A DNA stretch of 64,000 nucleotides. Source: Oryzobacter telluris. Its GTDB lineage: Bacteria; Actinomycetota; Actinomycetes; Actinomycetales; Dermatophilaceae. A model generated the notes under the pieces. The model ran no database searches. It saw only the letters and a program-made list of their open reading frames with translations, and was not told the origin of the DNA. The stretch lies in the NCBI RefSeq assembly GCF_043099285.1, contig NZ_CP170723.1, positions 558,001 to 622,000 of the forward strand, read 5' to 3'. The position numbers were made by a program, and so were the translations under genes. Below, in pieces: positions 24,764 through 33,800 of the stretch. Each line of letters begins with the position of its first letter. The stretch's first letter is position 1.

Positions 24764-24816
24764 GATCGGTCCCCTCCGTGGGTGCACTCCGACGGCCGCG
24801 TTGGCCCGTGTCGGTC

Positions 24817-24846
24817 GGGCCGGCCGCCAGGCAAGACGACCGGCCC
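24817..24846 (-). terminator. hairpin after the giant subtilase gene
   Basis: GGGCCGG (24817-24823) pairs perfectly with CCGGCCC (24840-24846) over a 16-base loop, 14 bases beyond the subtilase stop. There is no T-run. A GC-only terminator is likely; read-through into the small membrane protein remains possible. Confidence 0.45.
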
Positions 24847-24860
24847 TTCGACTGATCGAC

Positions 24861-27800
24861 TCAGTTGATCACGACGCCGTTGGCGCCGGTCACGGACTGC
24901 TGGATCGTCCTGAAGGACTTGGTGTTCGAGTCGTAGGCCCAGTTGTTCGAGTAGTACAGCGAGCTGTCCTTGCTCGAGAGCACGGTGAATCCGATGGTGT
25001 CCCCACCGCTTCCCGAACAGGTGGGGCTCGTCCCGCAGCCCTCGTGGGCGTCCACCCTCAGCGTGACGCCTCCCTCGATACTCGTCTGCGTGCCGTTGCT
25101 CTCGATCCTGTAGATGCTGGCCTTCGTGTAGATCGTGACGTCCTTCGCGGGGGCGGAGCCGGCTGCCCCGGAGAAGGCCAGTGACGAGATGGAGTTCGAC
25201 TTGATGTAATAGGTGCCACTCGCACGCTGGAGAACGAGCTGGATCTGGCCCTGGGGGTTGGTGCCCTTGCTGTTGTACTTCATGCCCAGGGTGTACCCGC
25301 CCTGCGTGGCATCCGCGTAGGTTCCAGCGGCGGAGGCCAGCTTGGCGAGCGAGGCCGCGCCCTGGGTCGAGTAGGCGGTGGGCGGGATCATCACGGTGAC
25401 CACTGGGTGAGTTGCCTGGTACGCATCAGTCGCGGGGTCTGCCAGGTACTGCTGGTCGTTCGTGAACTGCCCGGCGAGCCGGACCTCGACGAGGTACTGC
25501 TCGGCGCCGTACTGCCCGGTGCTCAAGGTGATGGTGGTGGTCGCGGTGCCCGTACGGGTCTCGGTGTTCGACACCGGGCTGACCTTCACTCCGCTGGCGA
25601 GCATCTTGTTGGACTTCCGATCGAAGAAGTCCACCGTCCCGGCAACGAGGTTCCCTCGTCCGTCAGGATCCGCGACGCTGGCCGTCAAGGTCACCTGGGC
25701 CGTGGTGCTGCTGCTGCCGGAGCTGACGAAGGTCGTCTGACCGATGTAGGCGACGACGGCCCGACGGGGGGTGATCGTCAGGGTGCCCTTGGCGAACGTG
25801 AAGCCGTAGTTCCCCGCGGACAGTGTCCCGAGCGAGCAGTTGATGTCGTAGCTGCCGGTCACGCTGGCGTAGGTGGCCACGGTCGAGCACGAGGCATCAC
25901 CGGACACGCCGGACGTCGCCAGGTTTTCGCTGTTCTTGAAGCCGCTGATCGTCGCCGTGAACGCCGGTTCCGGCATGCCGTACTCCCGCGTCTTGTTGTC
26001 GGCGGTCACCGTCAACGTGGCCCTGGTGATGGCTAGGTTCCCATTGACGAGCGTCACGGTGTAGTTGCCCAGTTTTGTGGGGGAGGAGTCGACCGCTGTC
26101 GGCATGATCGCGTAGTTGCCCACGCTCGAGGCCACGGTCGCACTTGCGGAGTACGACGCCGTGATCGCGTCAGTGTTCTTGAGCCCGACGATCGACCCGG
26201 TCAGCACCGGGTTCGCTTCCCCGTACACGCGTGTCTTGTCCGCCGCCGTGATCATCAGCGGCGCCCTGGTCACCGTCAACGCCGCGTCGGACAGAGTCAG
26301 CGTGTAGTTGCCGAGCTTGGCGGGGGAGGAGTCAACGGCCGCCGGCGTGATCGCGTAGTTGCCCACGCTCGAGGTCACGATCGCACTTGTGGAGTACGAC
26401 GCTGTGATCGCGTCAGCGTTCTTGAGCCCGACGATCGACCCGGTCAGCACCGGGTTCGCATCCCCGTACACCCGTGTCTTGGCCGCGGCCGTGATCACCA
26501 ACGGCGCCCTGGTCAGGCACAGCTTGCCGGTTACGAACGCGAAGTCGTAGTTCGCCGCCGCCAACGCACCCGGGCCCGAGCCCGACGCACAGGTGATCGG
26601 GTAACCCGTCGACCCGTTCACCGGGCTCGTCGCCGTTGCCGTCGTCGAGCAAGTGGGGGAACCCGTCACACCCGAAGATGCCAGGTCCTCACTCCTCTTG
26701 AACCCGCTGATCAACGCGTCGAGTGGCGGGTTGGCCTCTCCGTACTCGCGGACCTTGTCTTTGGCCGTCACCGTCAACGTCGCCTTGCCGATCGTCAGGT
26801 TCGAACCTAGGTAGGTGAGGTCGTAGTTCGAGCCTGCTGTCAGCGTGTTCTTGCGGATCGTGTAGGTGCCGACGTTCTCACCGGGGTCGCGGGTCAGGCC
26901 GCCGGTGAAGGCGTCGGTGTAGGCGAGCGTCCCGGAGGTGATCGAGTAGGTCAGTGCCGGGTCGGCGTCGCCGTAGGTCTTGGACTTCGGCGCGGCGGTC
27001 ACCGTCACCGGGCGCTGACCGATGGTCAGATACGCGGTGGTGCCGGTGGTGAAGCCGTAGTTGAGAGCGGACAGGCTGCCGGCGGTGCAGGTGATCGTGT
27101 AGGGGCTAGCGGCGACCGAGTCACCTGTGACGCGGGTGCAGCCCGCGCTCCCGCCGATCGTGGTGGTGGAGGAGGTGTCACCGTTCCGGAACCCGGTGTA
27201 GGTCCACGTGAAGGCCGGGTCGGAGTCGCCGTAGGTCTTGGCCTTCGGGACGGCGTTGACGTTCAGGGTCGCCTGGCCGATGGTCAGCTCCGCACTGACA
27301 TAGGTCAGGTCGTAGTTCGGTCCTGCGGACAGGGTGTTCCTGCGGATCGTGTAGGAGCCGACGTCCTCGCCCGGGCCGCGGGTCAGCGTGCCGGTGAAGG
27401 CGTCGGTGTAGGCCAGCGTCCCGGAGCTGATGGCGTAGGTGAAGGCCGGGTCGGCGTTGCCGTAGGTCTTGGACTTCGGGTCCGCAGTGACCGTGATGGG
27501 GCGCTGGGCGATGGTGAGGTTCGCGCCCACGTAGGTCAGGGCGTAGTTGGCGTTCAGGGCCACGGTGCCCTGGGTGATCGGGTAGGTGCCGACGTCCTCG
27601 CCGGCGTCGCGGGTCAGGGTGCCGGTGAAGGCGTCGCTGAAGGCCAGGCTGCCGGAGCTGATGGCGTAGGTGAAGGCCGGGTCGGCGTTGCCGTAGGTCT
27701 TGGACTTGGGCGCGGCGGTGATCGTCACAGCCCGCTGGGTGATGGTGAGGTTCGCGCCCGCGTAGGTCAACGCGTAGTTGGCGTTCAGGGCCACGGTGCC

Positions 27801-30800
27801 CTGGGTGATCGGGTAGGTGCCGACGTCCTCGCCGGCGTCGCGGGTCAGCGTGCCGGTGAAGGCGTCGCTGAAGGCCAGGCTGCCGGAGCTGATGGCGTAG
27901 GTGAAGGCCGGGTCGTCGTAGCCGTAGGTCTTGGACTTCGCTGCCGCGGTCACCGTCACCGGGCGCTGACCGATCGTGAGGTTCGCGCCCACGTAGGTCA
28001 ACGCGTAGTTGGCGTTCAGGGCCACGGTGCCCTGGGTGATCGGGTAGGTGCCGACGTCCTCGCCGGCGTCGCGGGTCAGCGTGCCGGTGAAGGCGTCGGT
28101 GTAGGCCAGCGTCCCTGAGGTGATGGCGTAGGTGAAGGCTGGGTCGTCATCGCCGTAGGTCTTCGACTTGGGGTCGGCAGTGATCGTCACGGCCCGCTGG
28201 GTGATGGTGAGGTTCGCGCCCGCGTAGGTCAACGCGTAGTTGGCGTTCAGGGCCACGGTGCCCTGGGTGATCGGGTAGGTGCCGACGTCCTCGCCGGCGT
28301 CGCGGGTCAGCGTGCCGGTGAAGGCGTCGGTGTAGGCCAGCGTCCCTGAGGTGATGGCGTAGGTGAAGGCTGGGTCGTCATCGCCGTAGGTCTTCGACTT
28401 GGGGTCGGCAGTGATCGTCACGGCCCGCTGGGTGATGGTGAGGTTCGCGCCCGCGTAGGTCAACGCGTAGTTGGCGTTCAGGGCCACGGTGCCCTGGGTG
28501 ATCGGGTAGGTGCCGACGTCCTCGCCGGCGTCGCGGGTCAGGGTGCCGGTGAAGGCGTCGGTGTAGGCCAGCGTCCCTGAGGTGATGGCGTAGGTGAAGG
28601 CTGGGTCGTCGTCGCCGTAGGTTTTCGACTTGGGGTCGGCAGTGATCGTCACGGCCCGCTGGGTGATGGTGAGGTTCGCGCCCGCGTAGGTCAACGCGTA
28701 GTTGAGGCTCAGCGCCACGGTGCCCTGGGTGATCGGGTAGGTGCCCACGTCCTCGCCGGCGTCGCGGGTCAGGGTGCCGGTGAAGGCGTCGCTGAAGGCC
28801 AGGCTGCCGGAGCTGATGGCGTAGGTGAAGGCCGGGTCGGCGTTGCCGTAGGTCTTGGACTTGGGCGCGGCGGTGATCGTCACCGGGCGCTGACCGACGG
28901 TGAAGTTCGCGGTGGTGCCGGTGGTGAAGCTGTAGTTCGCGGCGGACAGGGTGCCCGGGGTGCAGGTGATCGTGTACGGGCTGCCGGCCACGGACTCACC
29001 TGTGGTGCGGGTGCAGTCGGCGTCGCCGCTGATCGTCACGGTGTCGGCGTCCTGGCCAGTGATGAACCCGGTGTAGGTCCAGGCGAAGGTCGGGTCGGTC
29101 GCGCCGTAGGTCTTGGAGTCCGCGACCGCGTTGACGTTCAAGGCCTTCCTGGCGATGGTGAAGTCCGCCGTCACGTAGGTGATGGCGTAGTTGGTGCCGG
29201 CGCTCACGGTGCCCTGCAGGATCGCGTAGGACCCGGCGCTCTCGCCTGCGGCGCGGGTCAGCGACCCGGTGAAGGTGTCACCGTTTTCCAGTGACCCGTC
29301 GGGGGCGGTGTAGGTCAGTGCCGGGTCTGCCTGGCCGTAGGTCTTGGACTTCGGGTCCGCGGTCACCGTGATCGGCTTGGCGGTGATGTCCGCGGTGGTG
29401 GTGGTGACCGAGCCGAGGGTGTAGTTGCCGGACTGGGTGCCGGACAGGGTGGCGCCGGTGAGGGTGACGGTCTTGTTGGTTGCGACGTTCTTGTCGGCGA
29501 AGGTGGCGGTTCCGCCGGTCAGGGTGACGTCTTCGGCGCCGACGACGCCGGTGAGGGTGCGGTTGGTGGCGGTGGCGGTGGTGGAGCCGTCGTAGGTCTT
29601 GTCGGCGCTGGTGAAGCTGCCGGTGAGGGACTTGGCGGTGATCGAGCCGGTGGTGTTCTCGACGAACGTGACGGCGTAGTTGTTGCCGTTGTTGCCGTCC
29701 TGGACCTGGCCGGTGGCGGTCAGGGTCTTGCCGGTGCCCACGTTCTTGGTGTCGAAGGACTGGGTGAAGTTCGCGGTGTCGGTGCCGACCAGGGCGTTGG
29801 GGCTGAGGGTGGGGGTCTGGTCCGAGCTGGTGGTGCCGTCGTAGGTCTTGGTGTCGGTCACCGCGCTCACGGTGATCGGGCGGGCGGTGATGGTGTAGTC
29901 GGCGCCCACGAAGCTCAGGTCGTAGTTGCCGCTGAGGGCCAGGGTGCCCTGGGTGATCGCGTAGGCGCCCACGTCCGAGCCGGGCTCGCGGGTCAGGGAG
30001 CCGGTGAAGGCGTCACCGGTGGCCACGGTTCCGGTGGTGACCTGGTAGGTCAGGGCCACCTCGGGCTCGCCGTAGGTCTTGGACTTCGCGTCCGCGGTCA
30101 CGGTCAACGCGCGGGCGGTGATCGAGCCGGTGGTGTCCTCGACGAACGTGACGGCGTAGTTGTTGCCGTTGTTGCCGTCCTGGACCTGGCCGGTGGCGGT
30201 CAGGGTCTTGCCGGTGCCCACGTTCTTGGTGTCGAAGGACTGGGTGAAGTTCGCGGTGTCGGTGCCGACCAGGGCGTTGGGGCTGAGGGTGGGGGTCTGG
30301 TCCGAGCTGGTGGTGCCGTCGTAGGTCTTGGTGTCGGTCACCGCGCTCACGGTGATCGGGCGGGCGGTGATGGTGTAGTCGGCGCCCACGAAGCTCAGGT
30401 CGTAGTTGCCGCTGAGGGCCAGGGTGCCCTGGGTGATCGCGTAGGCGCCCACGTCCGAGCCGGGCTCGCGGGTCAGGGAGCCGGTGAAGGCGTCGCCGGT
30501 GGCCACGGTTCCGGTGGTGACCTGGTAGGTCAGGGCCACCTCGGGCTCGCCGTAGGTCTTGGACTTCGCGTCCGCGGTCACGGTCAACGCGCGGGCGGTG
30601 ATCGAGCCGGTGGTGTCCTCGACGAACGTGACGGCGTAGTTGTTGCCGTTGTTGCCGTCCTGGACCTGGCCGGTGGCGGTCAGGGTCTTGCCGGTGCCCA
30701 CGTTCTTGGTGTCGAAGGACTGGGTGAAGTTCGCGGTGTCGGTGCCGACCAGGGCGTTGGGGCTGAGGGTGGGGGTCTGGTCCGAGCTGGTGGTGCCGTC

Positions 30801-33800
30801 GTAGGTCTTGGTGTCGGTCACCGCGCTCACGGTGATCGGGCGGGCGGTGATGGTGTAGTCGGCGCCCACGAAGCTCAGGTCGTAGTTGCCGCTGAGGGCC
30901 AGGGTGCCCTGGGTGATCGCGTAGGCGCCCACGTCCGAGCCGGGCTCGCGGGTCAGGGAGCCGGTGAAGGCGTCGCCGGTGGCCACGGTTCCGGTGGTGA
31001 CCTGGTAGGTCAGGGCCACCTCGGGCTCGCCGTAGGTCTTGGCCTTCGCGTCCGCGGTCACGGTCAACGCGCGGGCGGTGATGTCTGCGGTGGTGGTGGT
31101 GACCGAGCCGAGGGTGTAGTTGCCGGACTGGGTGCCGGACAGAGTGGCGCCGGTGAGGGTGACGGTCTTGTTGGTTGCGACGTTCTTGTCGGCGAAGGTG
31201 GCGGTTCCGCCGGTCAGGGTGACGTCTTCGGCGCCGACGACGCCGGTGAGGGTGCGGTTGGTGGCGGTGGCGGTGGTGGTGCCGTCGTAGGTCTTGTTGG
31301 CACTGGTGAAGCTGCCGGTGAGGGACTTGGCGGTGATGGCGGCGGTCGTGGTGGCGACCGAGCCGAGGGTGTAGTTGCCGGCGTGAGTGCCGGACAGGGT
31401 GAACCCACTACCGGTCACCGTCTTGGCGGTGCCGACGTTCTTGTCGGAGAAGGTGGCCGACCCACCGGTGAGGGTGACCGTGTCACCGGTCTCCACGCCG
31501 GTCAGGCTCCGGGTCAGGATGGACGCCGACGTGCTGCCGTCATAGACCTTGTCCGAGACCGTGAACGATCCCGTGACGGTCTTGGCCCCGATCGCCAGGT
31601 TCGCGCCGACGTAGGTGATGGCGTAGTTGGTGCCGGCGCTCAGGGTGCCCTGCAGGATGGCGTAGGACCCGGCGCTCTCGCCTGCGGCGCGGGTCAGCGA
31701 CCCGGTGAAGGTGTCACCGCTTTCCAGGGACCCGTCGGGGGCGGTGTAGGTCAGTGCCGGGTCTGCCTGGCCGTAAGTCTTGGCCTTCGGGTCCGCGGTC
31801 ACCGTGATCGGCTTGGCGGTGATGTCCGCGGTGATGGTGGCGACCGAGCCGAGGGTGTAGTTGCCGGACTGGGTGCCGGACAGGGTGGCGCCGGTGAGGG
31901 TGACGGTCTTGCCGGTGCCGACGTTCTTGTCGGCGAAGGTGGCGGTTCCGCCGGTCAGGGTGACGTCTTCGGCGCCGACGACGCCGGTGAGGGTGCGGTT
32001 GGTGGCGGTGGCGGTGGTGGTGCCGTCGTAGGTCTTGTTGGCGCTGGTGAAGCTGCCGGTGAGGGACTTGGCGGTGATGTCCGCGGTCGTGGTTGCGACC
32101 GAGCCGAGGGTGTAGTTGCCGGACTGGGTGCCGGACAGGGTGGCGCCGGTGAGGGTGACGGTCTTGCCGGTGCCGACGTTCTTGTCGCCGAAGGTGGCGG
32201 TTCCGCCGGTCAGGGTGACGTCTTCGGCGCCGACGACGCCGGTGAGGGTGCGGTTGGTGGCGGTGGCGGTGGTGGTGCCGTCGTAGGTCTTGTTGGCGCT
32301 GGTGAAGCTGCCGGTGAGGGACTTGGCGGTGATGTCCGCGGTCGTGGTGGCGACCGAGCCGAGGGTGTAGTTGCCGGACTGGGTGCCGGACAGGGTGGCG
32401 CCGGTGAGGGTGACGGTCTTGTTGGTTGCGACGTTCTTGTCGGCGAAGGTGGCGGTTCCGCCGGTCAGGGTGACGTCTTCGGCGCCGACGACGCCGGTGA
32501 GGGTGCGGTTGGTGGCGGTGGCGGTGGTGGTGCCGTCGTAGGTCTTGTTGGCACTGGTGAAGCTGCCGGTGAGGGACTTGGCGGTGATGGCGGCGGTCGT
32601 GGTGGCGACCGAGCCGAGGGTGTAGTTCCCGGCGTGAGTGCCGGACAGGGTGAACCCACTACCGGTCACCGTCTTGGCGGTGCCGACGTTCTTGTCGGAG
32701 AAGGTGGCCGACCCACCGGTGAGGGTGACCGTGTCACCGGTCTCCACGCCGGTCAGGCTCCGGGTCAGGATGGACGCCGACGTGCTGCCGTCATAGACCT
32801 TGTCCGAGACCGTGAAGGCGCCGGCCAGGCTCTTGGCCGTGATCGTCTGGGCCACGGGGCCGCTGGTGCTTGCCTGGTAGAGAGTCCCGGTCGTCGTGCC
32901 GCTGTACTCGGCCGTCAGGCTGTGGGGACTGCCTGCAACGGACAGGTTCGACACCGTGCACGTGGCGGTGTTGCCGGAGAGCGACACGGCCGAGCACACG
33001 GTCGTGGTGCCGTCCTTGAAGGTCACGGTGCCGACACTGCTCGGGTTGCCGGCCGTTGCGGTCACGGTCGCCGTGAACGTGACGGCAGAACCGTAGGTGC
33101 TGGGGTTCGCCCCGCTCGTCCGGGTCAATGTGGTGGTGGTGCTGCGCTGGGCGACCTGCGCCAAGAACTTGTTGTTGTAGCTGGCTCCTGTGGTACCTGA
33201 GCCAAAGACGACCTTGATCACGTCATTGGATGGAGCCGTAGTCGTGGTGTTGGTGTTGCTGCCGGCAACAGAGCCAGACGACGAATAGCCAGTCGGGTTC
33301 GCGGTCCGAACCGCGAAGTAGGTCCGGTTCGTGCCCAAAGTCAGAGGGCCGAAGGTCCAGTCCCCCGACGCCGGAGTCTGAATTTGAGAACCCACCTGGG
33401 TATCGCCTGCGTCCCACACGCCGAGGTTGGCGCCAGTGTTGCTGGTGTCGAGGTACAGCTTGACCGTCGCGCCAGCCAGGCCGGTGTCCGTCTCGTCCCA
33501 CCCGTTGGCGTTGGCGTCGTCGAACACCGTGCCGGAGATGCCCGGCACGACGACGGTCGTCGTCAGCTTGCTGGAGTTGTCCGCCAGGCTCGCGTCGTTC
33601 TCGGCGCTCAGGATCTTGGCGTCGTTGGTGAAGGTCGCGTTGTTGGCGAATGCCGAGCCCACCGTCACTCGGTACGTTCGGGTCACACTCGTGGAGCCGC
33701 CGTTGATCGTCCCGAGTTTCCACGAGAGGGTCCTCGTCAGGGCGTCGTACTTGCACGGGGTGGAGCAGCTGTTGGCAACGTACGTCACGCCGGGGGGCAG

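Noticed and set aside
24861..24960. Sortase anchoring of the giant protein
   Set aside because: The C-terminus lacks LPXTG, a hydrophobic helix and a basic tail.
27488..32575. Possible CRISPR array because of regular DNA repeats
   Set aside because: Periods are 231, 255 and 480 bases, there are no spacers, and the repeats are coding in frame. No 20-40 base direct repeats with unique spacers are seen anywhere in the window.
31383..33200. 605-codon plus-strand open frame
   Set aside because: It is the reverse reading of the repeat array in the giant subtilase gene. Its Gly/Asp/Val repeats mirror the MBG/YDG codons, and it has no ribosome site.
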